Source: Microbispora siamensis (lineage in GTDB: Bacteria > Actinomycetota > Actinomycetes > Streptosporangiales > Streptosporangiaceae). Taken from it: DNA of 64,000 nt. How positions within the stretch are numbered: position 1 is the stretch's first letter; every line of letters starts with the position of its first letter. The DNA lies in assembly GCF_016863095.1 (NCBI RefSeq), contig NZ_BOOF01000001.1, positions 310,001-374,000 on the forward strand, in the 5' to 3' direction. Below, piece after piece: positions 44,834-53,196 of this stretch. A model generated the notes under the pieces. The model made no database searches. It was given only the letters and a program-made list of their open reading frames with translations, and was not told where the DNA came from. The position numbers were made by a program, and so were the translations under genes.

Positions 44834-45409
44834 TCACTCCTTGCGGAGTCGCTGTAGGTCATCGGGGGTGTCGACGTCCACGGGGTCGCCCGCGTCGTCG
44901 CAGGGCACGGCCGTGACCAGGCCGGGGTGCGCGCGCAGGAACGGCCGCGCGCCCACGTCGCCCTCGGCGAGCGCGGCCACCTCCGCCAGGTGCTCGCGCG
45001 CGATGAGCACCGGGTTGCGCGGCGCCCCGCCGTACGCCGCGACGGCGACACGGGCGCCGGACTCGAACGCCGCGATCAGCCGGCGCACCGCCTCGGGCCG
45101 CACCAGCGGCTGGTCGGCCAGCGCGATCACCACCGCGGGGGCGGCCGGCGGGAGCGCGCGCAGCCCGGCCCGCAGCGACGACCCCATGCCGGCCGCCCAG
45201 CCGGGATTGCGCACGACGACCGCTCCGGCGACCGGCACGTCGGCGGCCCCGAGGACGATCAGCACCGGCCGGCACCCGCCCTCGGCGAGCAGCCGCACCC
45301 CGCGGTCGGCCAGCCGCTCCCCCTCGAACTCCACCAGCGCCTTCGGCCCGCCGAACCGGCTGCCGCCTCCGGCGGCCAGCAGCAGCCCGGCGACCGGCGC
45401 GCCGCTCAC
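44834..45409 (-). CDS. MobA/MocA-like nucleotidyltransferase
   Basis: A 191-residue NTP-transferase-fold protein. The nucleotide loop is GLLLAAGGGSRFGGPKALVE, followed by GWAAGMGSSLRAGLRAL, the metal-binding ALADQPLV, and DVDTPDDLQRL at the end. This is the MocA-like group that attaches CMP or GMP to molybdopterin. The GTG at 45409 overlaps the stop of the XdhC gene (GTGA), and together with the VWA and MoxR genes upstream it forms an accessory set for molybdenum hydroxylases. No such hydroxylase is present in this window. Confidence 0.85.
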   Translation of the reverse strand: MSGAPVAGLLLAAGGGSRFGGPKALVEFEGERLADRGVRLLAEGGCRPVLIVLGAADVPVAGAVVVRNPGWAAGMGSSLRAGLRALPPAAPAVVIALADQPLVRPEAVRRLIAAFESGARVAVAAYGGAPRNPVLIAREHLAEVAALAEGDVGARPFLRAHPGLVTAVPCDDAGDPVDVDTPDDLQRLRKE

Positions 45410-46506
45410 CGCGACTCGCAGTGGATGCGTCCCGACGTCTCGGTGAGCGGCCTGCCGCTGCCGCCCCAGCGCAGCTGGATCAGCTCGGCCGCGATCGACA
45501 CGGCCGTCTCCTCCGGCGTGCGCGCCCCGAGGTCGAGCCCGATCGGCGACCTCAGCCGGGCGAGTTCGTCCTCGGTCAGGCCCGCCTCGCGCAGCCGCGC
45601 CAGCCGGTCCGCGTGCGTGCGCCGCGACCCCATGGCCCCGACGTACGCCGCGGGGGTGCGCAGGGCCACCTCCAGCAGCGGCACGTCGAACTTCGGGTCG
45701 TGGGTGAGCACGCAGATCGCGGTGCGCTCGTCGACCTCGGCGGCGGCCAGGTAGTCGTGCGGCCAGGCCACCACGACCTCGTCGGCCTCGGGGAACCGCT
45801 TGGCCGTGGCGAAGACCGGCCGCGCGTCGCACACCACCACGTGGTAGCCGAGGAAGCGGCCGATCCGCGCGACGGCCGCGGCGAAGTCGATCGCACCGAA
45901 GACCAGCATGCGCGGCGGCGGCGCGAACGACTGCACGAACACCCGCAGGTCGTCCAGCCGCCGCTCGCCCTCCGGGCCGTAGCGCCGCACGCCGGTCAGG
46001 CCCTGCGCGAGCATGCCGCGCACGTCGTCGTCCACCGCGTCGTCGAGCCGGGCAGAGCCGAGCGAGCCCGCCGCCCGGTCCGGCCAGACCACGCGGCGCG
46101 CCCCCACGCGGCCGGGGCCCGCGACGATCGTGGCCACGGCGACAGGACGCCGCGCGGCGACATCCGCGGCGACCTCCCCTAGCTGCGGATAGTCCTGTTT
46201 GGAGACCGGCTCGACGAACACGTCGATGATCCCGCCGCAGGTCAGGCCGACCGCGAAGGCGTCGTCGTCGCTCACTCCGTACCGTTCGAGCACCGGCGTC
46301 CCAGTGGCGACGACCTGTTCGGCCAGCTCGTAGACCGCGCCCTCGACGCAGCCGCCCGACACGCTGCCGGCCGCCTCGCCGTCGAGGACGGCCATGGCCG
46401 CGCCGGGCGGGCGCGGCGCGCTGCGGAAGGTGCCGACGACGGTGGCGAGGCCGAACCGCCGCCCCTGCTCCCACCAGCGCAGCATCTGGTCCAGCACGTC
46501 ACGCAC
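45406..46506 (-). CDS. XdhC/CoxI family molybdenum-cofactor sulfuration/insertion protein
   Basis: A 366-residue protein with the XdhC N-terminal domain (GLATVVGTFRSAPRPPGAAM, AGSVSGGCVEGAVYELA, GLTCGGIIDVFVEPV). The C-terminal Rossmann domain has MLVFGAIDFAAAVARIGRFL, followed by VCDARPVFATAKRFPEADEV and PAAYVGAMGSRRTHADR. XdhC proteins bind Mo cofactor and help load a sulfurated cofactor into xanthine or CO dehydrogenases. The GTG at 46506 follows GGGGAGAGG and overlaps the VWA gene by 8 bp. The frame upstream of that start is antisense VWA sequence. Confidence 0.9.
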   Translation of the reverse strand: MRDVLDQMLRWWEQGRRFGLATVVGTFRSAPRPPGAAMAVLDGEAAGSVSGGCVEGAVYELAEQVVATGTPVLERYGVSDDDAFAVGLTCGGIIDVFVEPVSKQDYPQLGEVAADVAARRPVAVATIVAGPGRVGARRVVWPDRAAGSLGSARLDDAVDDDVRGMLAQGLTGVRRYGPEGERRLDDLRVFVQSFAPPPRMLVFGAIDFAAAVARIGRFLGYHVVVCDARPVFATAKRFPEADEVVVAWPHDYLAAAEVDERTAICVLTHDPKFDVPLLEVALRTPAAYVGAMGSRRTHADRLARLREAGLTEDELARLRSPIGLDLGARTPEETAVSIAAELIQLRWGGSGRPLTETSGRIHCESR

Positions 46507-47713
46507 CGGCCTCTCCCCTCCCGACAGCCCGGACGGGCCGCACGGGCCGGTCGCCGGCCAGCAGCGCGGCCAGCTCCTCGTACGCGGCCAGGCTGTGCCC
46601 GGCGACGAAGTCCGTGACATACGGCAGCGCCGCGCGGATGCCCGCGGTCAGCGGCCGGTACGCCGGGTCGCCCTTGTGCGGGTTGACCCACACGACGCGG
46701 CGGGCGAGCCGGGACAGCCGGGCCATCTGCGCGCCCAGCAGGTCGGCCCGGCCCCGCTCCCATCCGTCGGAGGCGATCACGACGATCGCGCCCCGGGGGT
46801 CGGGCAGGCGCAGCAGCGCCCGCACCTCCTCCCCCAGCCGGGTGCCGCCGCTCCAGTCGGGGATGGCCGCCGAGCACTCGTCCATGGCGAGACCGGGGTC
46901 GCGGTGGCGGAGCGCGGCGGTGATCCTGGTGAGCCGGGTTCCCACGCTGAACACCTCGGTCGCCCCCGGCTCCGCGCGCACCAGCGCGTGGGCGAGGCGC
47001 AGCAGCGTGTCGGCGTAGGCGGCCATCGAGCCGCTGACGTCCACGAGCATGACGACCCGGCGCGGCCGGTCCCTGCGCACGCGGCGGCGCAGCCGGGCCG
47101 GTTCCCCGCCGTGCCGCAGGATCTCCCTGACCGTGCGCCGCGCGTCCGTCGCGCCGCCGTGGGGCGACGGCCGGTAGCGCCGCGACCTGCGCGGCTGCCG
47201 CGCGCCGCGCAGCAGCGCGAGCAGGCGGTGCACCTCCCGCCGCTCGGCCTCGCTCATCCGCGCCACGTCCCGGTGCCGCAGCACCTCGATCTCGCTCACC
47301 GTGGCCGGGGGCGCTCCGGGCTCGCCCGCCGGTTCCCGCTCCCCGCCGCCGTACGGCGCCGCCACCGGGCGGGTCACGGACACGGTCGTCGTCCGGACGC
47401 GGCGCGGGGCGGGGAAGGCGGCGGAGAAGTAGGCCGCGAAGCAGCGGTCGTAGCGGGGCAGGTCGTCGGGCCCGGCGCACAGGGTGAGACGGCCCGCCCA
47501 GTAGACGTTCCGCCCGTCGGCCGCGTCGAGGTGGCCGAGCGCCGCGAGGAAGCTCTGGGTGCGATGGTGGTCGGCCGCGACCCCGGCCGCCCGGAGCGTC
47601 CGGGCGAACCCGGTCAGCACCGCGACCGGTCCGGGACCGGACGAAGCGAGCGGGTCCTGGCGGTGGCCGTCCCCGCCCCGGCCGGTCACGCCGGCGCCGT
47701 CAGCCACGGCCAC
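46499..47713 (-). CDS. CoxE-like von Willebrand factor A domain protein
   Basis: A 404-residue protein. The N-terminal part (about residues 25-160) is helical (VLTGFARTLRAAGVAA onwards), and residues about 215-370 form a VWA domain with the MIDAS start VVMLVDVSGSMAAYADTLL and later IVVIASDGWERG. This is the CoxE/YehP type that partners a MoxR ATPase during assembly of CO-dehydrogenase-like enzymes. It overlaps the MoxR gene by about 14 bp and the XdhC gene by 8 bp. The GTG at 47713 or a second GTG two codons later may start it. Confidence 0.88.
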   Translation of the reverse strand: MAVADGAGVTGRGGDGHRQDPLASSGPGPVAVLTGFARTLRAAGVAADHHRTQSFLAALGHLDAADGRNVYWAGRLTLCAGPDDLPRYDRCFAAYFSAAFPAPRRVRTTTVSVTRPVAAPYGGGEREPAGEPGAPPATVSEIEVLRHRDVARMSEAERREVHRLLALLRGARQPRRSRRYRPSPHGGATDARRTVREILRHGGEPARLRRRVRRDRPRRVVMLVDVSGSMAAYADTLLRLAHALVRAEPGATEVFSVGTRLTRITAALRHRDPGLAMDECSAAIPDWSGGTRLGEEVRALLRLPDPRGAIVVIASDGWERGRADLLGAQMARLSRLARRVVWVNPHKGDPAYRPLTAGIRAALPYVTDFVAGHSLAAYEELAALLAGDRPVRPVRAVGRGEAGA

Positions 47714-48602
47714 CGTCCCGCGTGAGCAGCCCCAGGGTCCGGACGGTCTCCTGGTCCTCCCGGTGCTTGAGCACCGCGCCCAGCGTGGCGGCCGCCAGGG
47801 CGGGATCGAGCTCCACCGCGCCGAGCGTGAGCAGCGCCTCGGTCCAGTCGAGGGTCTCGGCGATGCCGGGCGGCTTGACCAGTCCGGCCTCGCGCATCCG
47901 GCCCGCCGTCCGCGCCACGTCGGCCGCGAGCCGCTCGGCGCATCCGGGCAGGCGCCGCCGCAGGATCGCCACCTCCCGGTCGAACCCCGGGTGCTCCAGC
48001 CAGTGGTAGAGGCAGCGCCGTTTGAGCGCGTCGTGCACCTCGCGGGTCCTGTTGGAGGTCAGGACGACGACCGGCGGGGTCGCGGCGCTGATCGTCCCGA
48101 TCTCCGGCACCGAGATCGTGAAGTCCGACAGCACCTCGAGCAGGAACGCCTCGAACTCGTCGTCGGCCCGGTCGATCTCGTCCACGAGCAGCACGCTGGG
48201 CTGCGTCTCCAGGGCCCGCAGCAGCGGCCTGGCGATGAGGAACCGCCGGTCGTAGATCTCGCCCTCCAGCGCGGCGACGTCGGCCACTCCGGCCGCCTCG
48301 GCCGCCTTGAGATGCAGGAGCTGGCGCGGGAAGTCCCAGTCGTACATGGCCTGCGCCGCGTCGAGCCCCTCGTGGCACTGCAGCCTGATCAGCGGCGCGT
48401 CCAGGATCGCCGCCAGCGTCTTGGCCAGCTCGGTCTTGCCGACGCCCGCCTCACCTTCCAGGAACAGCGGCCGGCCCATCTTCAGGGCGAGGTAGGCCGC
48501 GGTCGTCACGCCCTCGTCGGCCAGGTAGTCGTGGTGGTCGAGCAGCTCCGCCAGCCTCGCCGGCGCGTCGATGTCCGAGATCGTGGTCGTCCGCCGCAGC
48601 AC
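47700..48602 (-). CDS. CoxD-like MoxR AAA+ ATPase
   Basis: A 300-residue AAA+ ATPase. Walker A is LEGEAGVGKTELAKTLAA near residue 48 and Walker B is SVLLVDEIDRADDEFEAFLL near residue 135. Sensor 1 is VVVLTSNRTREVHDALKRRC and a conserved QCHEGLDAAQAMYDWDFPRQ segment is typical of the CoxD subgroup. In carboxydotrophic bacteria CoxD and CoxE act in maturation of the CuSMo site of CO dehydrogenase; other members serve unknown enzymes. First gene of the four-gene set, starting at the GTG at 48602. Confidence 0.9.
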   Translation of the reverse strand: MLRRTTTISDIDAPARLAELLDHHDYLADEGVTTAAYLALKMGRPLFLEGEAGVGKTELAKTLAAILDAPLIRLQCHEGLDAAQAMYDWDFPRQLLHLKAAEAAGVADVAALEGEIYDRRFLIARPLLRALETQPSVLLVDEIDRADDEFEAFLLEVLSDFTISVPEIGTISAATPPVVVLTSNRTREVHDALKRRCLYHWLEHPGFDREVAILRRRLPGCAERLAADVARTAGRMREAGLVKPPGIAETLDWTEALLTLGAVELDPALAAATLGAVLKHREDQETVRTLGLLTRDGGRG

Positions 48603-48709
48603 ACGGACAGGCTACGTGGCGGCGTTCCGCAAGGCTCTGGCCGAATCCGCCAAAGCCGGGCGTGTCACACGGCCCCGTGTCGCCACGATCGCACAGATCC
48701 GCCCGGGTT

Positions 48710-49030
48710 CTACTCCGGCGTCGCGCCGAGCACGGCGTCCAGCAGGCCGGGGAAGCGGTCGTCCAGGTCCTGCCTGCGCAGGCTCACGTACCGCTGCCGG
48801 CCCTCCGGGACGTTGCGGATCACACCGGCCTCGCGGAGGGTCTTCAGGTGGTGCGACAGCGTCGACTTCGGCACCTCTCCCCCGGTGGGCTGGCAGGCCG
48901 CCACCTCCAGCGGGCCCTGCGCGAGCCGCCGTACGAGCGCCAGCCGCGAGGGGTCGCTGAGCGCGAACAGCACGTCGGTCAGCACCAGGCTCGCGGCGTC
49001 GGGGTGCGGCAGGTCCCGGGTTCCAGGCAT
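48710..49030 (-). CDS. ArsR-family transcriptional regulator
   Basis: A 106-residue winged helix-turn-helix repressor: DVLFALSDPSRLALVRRLAQ, the recognition helix PKSTLSHHLKTLREAGVIRN, and the wing VPEGRQRYVSLRR. There is no CxC-type metal motif in the DNA-binding helix, so it may sense something other than arsenic-type metals, although CQPTGGE includes one Cys. It is divergent from an MFS exporter gene. A perfect palindrome (49040-49052) lies about 10 bases before its ATG at 49030. Confidence 0.9.
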   Translation of the reverse strand: MPGTRDLPHPDAASLVLTDVLFALSDPSRLALVRRLAQGPLEVAACQPTGGEVPKSTLSHHLKTLREAGVIRNVPEGRQRYVSLRRQDLDDRFPGLLDAVLGATPE

Positions 49031-49039
49031 GGTTCGATA

Positions 49040-49097
49040 ATAGTTGAACTATCGGGCGCTCCGTCGTACGGTGTGACGGTTCGAAAATTCTGGAACC
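49040..49097. promoter_or_regulatory. ArsR/MFS divergent promoter with operator-like palindromes
   Basis: A perfect 13-bp palindrome ATAGTTGAACTAT (49040-49052) overlaps a plus-strand -35 TTGAAC (49044-49049), which is 17 bp from a -10 TACGGT (49067-49072). A second inverted repeat GGTTC-N10-GAACC lies at 49078-49097. Both fit ArsR binding sites controlling the MFS gene and the regulator itself. Confidence 0.6.
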
Positions 49098-49119
49098 GTT
49101 GAACGATGGGAGTGCCGAG

Positions 49120-50505
49120 ATGACGAACTCGGGGGGCTGCGCTCCGTCCGCGAACACCCTGGAGGCGGATCCGCGGGCGCCGGGCCGCGCACCCGGACCG
49201 CGGGACGACGCGGCCGGAACAGCGACAGCGACGGCGGTGACCGGGACGGTGACGGCCGGAACGGTGCCGGAGATGGCCGCAGGGACGGCGGCGCGCGGCC
49301 GGATCTCCCGCAGGGCCGGGTTCTGGCTGCTCGCCGGGACCCTGGTGGCGTTCATGGCCGCCGCGAGCACCCCCTCCCCGCTGTACGTGCTCTACCAGCA
49401 GCGCTGGGGGTTCTCGGCCGCGACGCTGACCGCCGTGTTCGCGGTCTACGCCCTCGCGCTGCTGATCGCGCTTCTCACCGTCGGCGGGCTGTCCGACCAC
49501 GTCGGCCGCCGGCCCGTGCTGATCGCGGCCCTGCTGGCCGAGGCGGGCGCCATGGTCGCGTTCCTGACGGCGGACGGCGTCGGGCCGCTGCTGCTGGCCA
49601 GGGCGGTGCAGGGCCTGGCCACCGGAGCGGCGACGGGCGCGATCAGCGCCGGCCTGGTGGACCTGCAGCCCGCATCGCGCCGCGTCCGCCAACTGGGCGC
49701 GCTGGTCAACAGCGTCGCGCCGACCGGCGGCCTGGCCGCGGGAGCGCTCGGCGCCGGCCTGTTCGTGCGTTACACGGCCACCCCGACGACCTCGGTCTTC
49801 GTCGTGCTCACGGCCGTCTTCGTCCTGCTGGCGGCCGCGATGGCGCTGCTGCCCGAGCCGGTCGCGCTCCGTCCCGGCCGGGGGCGGGACGCGCTCGTCT
49901 CGCTGCGCCCACGGGTGGCCGTGCCACGGCCCGTCCGCGGCGCGTTCGCGGCGGCCGTTCCCTGCCTGGTCGCCACGTGGGCCCTGGGCGGGCTCTACCT
50001 GTCGCTGGGCGGCTCGCTGACCGCGGGCGTGCTGCACGTCCCCGACCGCCTGGTCGGCGGGCTCGTCGTCACCGCGCTCACCGCCGCCGGGGCGGTGGCG
50101 TCGCTGGTCGTGCGCGACCTGCCGGCGAGGCGGGTCATGGCGGGCGGGTCGCTGGTGCTCGCCGCCGGCGCCGGCCTGACCCTGGCCGCGCTCGCCGCCG
50201 CGTCCACGCCGATGTTCTTCGCCGGGACGGCCGTGGCGGGCTGCGGGTTCGGCAGCGCCTTCCTCGGCGCGTTCCGCTCGCTCGCGGCGCTGGCCGGCCC
50301 CGCCGAGCGGGCCGGGATGTTCGCCTCCGTCTACGTCGTCAGCTACCTCGCCTTCAGCGTGCCCGCGGTCGCGGCGGGGATCGCGGTGCCGTCGCTCGGC
50401 CTGCGGGCCACGGCCGGGGTGTACGGCTGCGCGGTCGTCGTCCTGGCCCTCCTCGCGGCGGTCCTCGGCCTCGCCCAGGAGCGCGCGGCGGCCCGCACGG
50501 CCTGA
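49120..50505 (+). CDS. MFS transporter
   Basis: A 461-residue major facilitator with about 12 hydrophobic helices. Conserved segments are TPSPLYVLYQQRWGFSAATL, the loop 2-3 motif GGLSDHVGRRPVLIAALL and LLLARAVQGLATGAATGAI in helix 4. The first ~60 residues are a polar Ala/Thr/Gly-rich cytoplasmic tail. The ATG at 49120 follows GGGAG with 8-nt spacing; a TTG seven codons upstream is less likely. Pairing with a divergent ArsR repressor suggests inducible drug or toxic-compound export. It is intact, unlike the MFS gene at 7663-8781, and shows what that gene has lost. Confidence 0.9.
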   Translation: MTNSGGCAPSANTLEADPRAPGRAPGPRDDAAGTATATAVTGTVTAGTVPEMAAGTAARGRISRRAGFWLLAGTLVAFMAAASTPSPLYVLYQQRWGFSAATLTAVFAVYALALLIALLTVGGLSDHVGRRPVLIAALLAEAGAMVAFLTADGVGPLLLARAVQGLATGAATGAISAGLVDLQPASRRVRQLGALVNSVAPTGGLAAGALGAGLFVRYTATPTTSVFVVLTAVFVLLAAAMALLPEPVALRPGRGRDALVSLRPRVAVPRPVRGAFAAAVPCLVATWALGGLYLSLGGSLTAGVLHVPDRLVGGLVVTALTAAGAVASLVVRDLPARRVMAGGSLVLAAGAGLTLAALAAASTPMFFAGTAVAGCGFGSAFLGAFRSLAALAGPAERAGMFASVYVVSYLAFSVPAVAAGIAVPSLGLRATAGVYGCAVVVLALLAAVLGLAQERAAARTA

Positions 50506-50539
50506 AGAGACCCGCGCAGCGCCCCTTAGGGTTCGGCGC

Positions 50540-51154
50540 ATGACCGACGATCGGAGCCTGCCCCGGCCCGGCTGCCTCACCGGCTCGCCGGCCGGGCGGG
50601 CGCTCGCCGCCGAACTGACCGCCCGCTGGGCGGAGCCGCACCGGCGCTACCACACCACGGCCCATCTGCGGGCGGTCCTGGCCGCGATCGAGCCGCTCGC
50701 CGCGCAGGCCCGGGACGCCGACGCCGTACGGCTGGCCGCGTGGTTCCACGACGCCGTCTACGAGGGGCGGCCGGGCTGGGACGAGGAGCGCAGCGCCCAG
50801 CTCGCCCAGGCCCGGCTGCCCGCCTGCGGCCTGCCCGCGGAGCGGGTGCGCGAGGTGGCCCGGCTCGTGCGGCTCACGGCGGGGCACGCCTACGAGCCCG
50901 GCGACATGAACGCGGCGGTCCTGTGCGACGCCGATCTCGCGATCCTCGCGGCGCCGCCCGGCGCGTACGAGACGTACACGAGGGCCGTACGCGAGGAGTA
51001 CCGGCACGTGCCGGACGAGGCGTTCAGGACCGGACGGGCCGCGGTGCTGCGGGAGTTGCTCGGCAAGCCCCGCCTGTTCGGCACTCCCGTGGGCCGGGAC
51101 CTGTGGGAGCTGCGGGCGCGTGAGAACGTCACCGCCGAACTGACCGCACTCTGA
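50540..51154 (+). CDS. HD-domain metal-dependent phosphohydrolase
   Basis: A 204-residue helical protein of the predicted HD-superfamily hydrolase group. The metal ligands are seen in RRYHTTAHLRAVL (His), AAWFHDAVYE (His-Asp) and VLCDADLAILAA (Asp). The YRHVPDEAFRTGRAAVLREL and KPRLFG motifs near the C-terminus are also characteristic. The physiological substrate is unknown; some relatives act on nucleotides. The ATG at 50540 lies 34 bp after the MFS stop, so it may be cotranscribed with that gene. Confidence 0.88.
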   Translation: MTDDRSLPRPGCLTGSPAGRALAAELTARWAEPHRRYHTTAHLRAVLAAIEPLAAQARDADAVRLAAWFHDAVYEGRPGWDEERSAQLAQARLPACGLPAERVREVARLVRLTAGHAYEPGDMNAAVLCDADLAILAAPPGAYETYTRAVREEYRHVPDEAFRTGRAAVLRELLGKPRLFGTPVGRDLWELRARENVTAELTAL

Positions 51155-51269
51155 AACCACCCTCTGAGCCGCTTTCTGAGCGGTCCGAGCACACGGCGAG
51201 CCGCGGCGGGTCGCTGCCCGGCCGGCTGGTGAACCGGCACACGCCAGCCGCGCGCCTTTACGATGTAGA

Positions 51270-51536
51270 TCAGGTGCGGGTCCTGGGCCGGCGCAGGCCC
51301 GACTCGCGCAGGCGGCGCACCAGTTCCTGGCTGCCGACGGGCTCGGCCCCGAGGAACACGGCCCGGTCGTAGACCGTCTCCGGCACGTCGTAGTGGTCCC
51401 GGTCGAAGGCCCGCTCGGGCACGCCGAGCAGCCGGGCGAAGTCGTGCAGTTCCTCCAGCGAGGAGTCGCTCACCAGGTGGGACCACAGCAGGCCCCGGGG
51501 TCCCGGCCAGTTCGGCCGGTCGATCAGCACCGCCAT
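51270..51536 (-). CDS. DUF4031 domain-containing protein
   Basis: An 88-residue protein with the DUF4031 pattern: MAVLIDRPNWPGPRGLLWSH then LVSDSSLEELHDFARLLGVP, and DRDHYDVPETVYDRAVFLGA. Function unknown; the conserved Asp/His residues suggest a hydrolase or binding fold. The ATG at 51536 is preceded by GGGAGGGGC. It is convergent with the HD hydrolase gene and apparently monocistronic. Confidence 0.85.
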   Translation of the reverse strand: MAVLIDRPNWPGPRGLLWSHLVSDSSLEELHDFARLLGVPERAFDRDHYDVPETVYDRAVFLGAEPVGSQELVRRLRESGLRRPRTRT

Positions 51537-51800
51537 GCGCCCCTCCCCTGGGCCGGTCGGGTAACCCGCAGCGGAAAGCGAGGACTACCCGACCGGTCCA
51601 CTGCGGGGTCCGGGAGCCGTCCCCCGGTGTCGTCCCGGGCGAGCATAGCCCCGGGGCGCCGGCCGCCACCTCGTCGCCGCCCGTCCCCCGGCGATACGGC
51701 AGCCGACGCCGGCACGGCGGTGAGCGGTTCCGAGCGAATATCAGATGACCGGAGAACGCCTCGACGATCCCCCGAGGACCGCCTCAGCGGGAATCACCCT

Positions 51801-52040
51801 CTAGCATTTCCCCGGAACCCGCTGACACTTGGGACAGCATTTGAACTTACGGTGGTTTGTGCATCGATAGGTGCACTTGGGCGACGGCTTTGGCTTCGCG
51901 TGAATTCCGGGAGCCGCGTGCGTGACGGCCGTGCCGCCCTGGCCTCCCGATGCCGACGCCGGAGACGCCGCGGCCGGCCAGAGCGCGATCGTGCCGAGCA
52001 CCGCCGAGCCGATGATCATGCTGAATCGCCCACCTCGCAT
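51801..52040 (-). CDS. Small secreted cysteine-rich cationic peptide
   Basis: A 79-residue precursor. Residues about 1-32 form a signal peptide (basic start MRGGRFS, hydrophobic IIGSAVLGTIALWP, probable cleavage after PASASA or nearby). A short Gly/Thr/His/Ala-rich spacer follows, and then a 28-residue compact end with six Cys in the pattern C-x3-C-x7-C-C-x2-C-x6-C. That segment is strongly basic (Lys/Arg/His) and has no acidic residue. It suggests a secreted mini-protein with three disulfides, like knottins or defensins in plan but not a match to any family I know. The ATG at 52040 follows GGAAGGGGAAAGGGC. Its longer open frame upstream is not needed. It is divergent from a lipoprotein gene across about 560 bp. 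Function unknown: antimicrobial, signalling or metal-binding roles are all possible. Confidence 0.7.
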   Translation of the reverse strand: MRGGRFSMIIGSAVLGTIALWPAAASPASASGGQGGTAVTHAAPGIHAKPKPSPKCTYRCTNHRKFKCCPKCQRVPGKC

Positions 52041-52602
52041 GCCCTTTCCCCTTCCGATCAAGCCGCCATGCGGCGAATCGGGTGTTCCTACCTCATTGTC
52101 CGAATCGCCTCCGGGAGGCGTCCACCCCACCGCCCGCCCCCCGAGATGATCCGGGGAAAATCCGAGGCGAATCGCGATCCGGCGATTGGCATGGATCGAT
52201 GAATGACGTGCCGGATCAGATCCGGAATGGTGCCGCCTCTGGTCTCCGCTGGCGCGGGATCTACGTCCGCACGAGGCGCCGGGCCGCGCCCGGCCGGATT
52301 TCCCCGGCGAATTCGCCGCGCCTTCCGCGCTTTCGCCATACGAACCGTGCGGCGGCCCCAAAATGTCCGTCCGACCACGGCATGGAAAGCGCCCCGACCC
52401 GGCAAAAGCCCGCATAGTCGCCATCTGGGTGGCAACCGTCGTCCAGAACGCGCCCTCGCGTTGGAGGCCGGGACGGCCCGCGACAGCCGTGAGCGTTCGC
52501 GGCGAAGGGCGCCGACAACACCCGCGACGGCCCGGATTCGGGACGCCAGACGGTGCGCGGGCCGGTGCGCCGCGGAACCACAGGGTCCATAGGGGGAAAA
52601 CG
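52041..52602. other. Long intergenic region between the cysteine-rich peptide and lipoprotein genes
   Basis: About 560 bases, with an AT-richer stretch at 52140-52220. It contains no gene I can support: open frames on both strands have random-looking composition and no ribosome binding site. It should hold the promoters of both secreted-protein genes. Just before the lipoprotein start lies GGAACCACAGGG followed after two bases by CATAGGG (52573-52595), as also found upstream of moxR. Confidence 0.5.
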
Positions 52603-53196
52603 ATGGCTGCACGAACTGTTCGATCCCTTACCGCGCTCGCGGCGGCGGCCGTGCTGACGATGGCGCTGCTCGTCGGCTGCGGCGGCGGCACGCCCACCGC
52701 CCCGGCGTCCGGAGGCGCCGTCGCGGCCGGCCCGGCGGCGCTCGTCACGCCGACCGCGACCGAGAGCGAGTACAACTCGCCGTGCCCGACCGGCGGCAAC
52801 GCCAAGAGGTTCGCCAAGACCCGGTTCGCGCTGCACGCGGGTCTCGCGCTCGGCGCCTTCCACCGCTACATCTACAAACCGCTGCGCAGCGGGGGTTTCC
52901 GGGCCGGAGCGGAGAAGCGCAAGCGCACGATCGCGAAGGCCGCGATCGCCGGCGCCTTCGCCCTGCACCAGCTGAAGGTCGCCAAGAGCTTCGCCACGGC
53001 CAATCCGAGCCTGTGCAGGGCCGTGGAGGGCGTCAACTCCCAGTTCAGCGCGCTGACCGACAAGCTGCACCACGGCACCGCCACGCCGGCCGACATCGAC
53101 GCCGGCAAGAGCTCGATAGACGGCCTGCAGCGCGACGCCGCGAAGACCGGCTACAAGTTCAAGGAGCAGAACGTCACCATCCCGGGCACGAGCTGA
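52603..53196 (+). CDS. Putative secreted lipoprotein, conserved hypothetical
   Basis: A 197-residue protein with a lipoprotein signal peptide (basic AARTVRS, hydrophobic LTALAAAAVLTMALLVGC, lipobox LVGC near residue 26). A Gly/Pro/Ala/Thr linker follows, then an all-helical basic domain from about residue 55 (RFAKTRFALHAGLALGAFHR onwards). The domain holds two Cys (NSPCPTGG and NPSLCRAV) that could form a disulfide. I recognise no named family, though similar sequences seem to occur in related actinomycetes. The ATG at 52603 follows GGGGG with 7-nt spacing. It is divergent from the six-cysteine peptide gene, which may be coincidence or a shared export-related function. Confidence 0.8.
   Translation: MAARTVRSLTALAAAAVLTMALLVGCGGGTPTAPASGGAVAAGPAALVTPTATESEYNSPCPTGGNAKRFAKTRFALHAGLALGAFHRYIYKPLRSGGFRAGAEKRKRTIAKAAIAGAFALHQLKVAKSFATANPSLCRAVEGVNSQFSALTDKLHHGTATPADIDAGKSSIDGLQRDAAKTGYKFKEQNVTIPGTS

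Noticed and set aside
44897-45404. Plus-strand frames opposite the nucleotidyltransferase gene
   Set aside because: Arg/Pro-rich antisense shadows of a clear NTP-transferase fold.
52082-52592. Several open frames of 110-175 codons in the gap between the secreted peptide and the lipoprotein
   Set aside because: No ribosome binding sites, random-like composition and mutual overlap on both strands.
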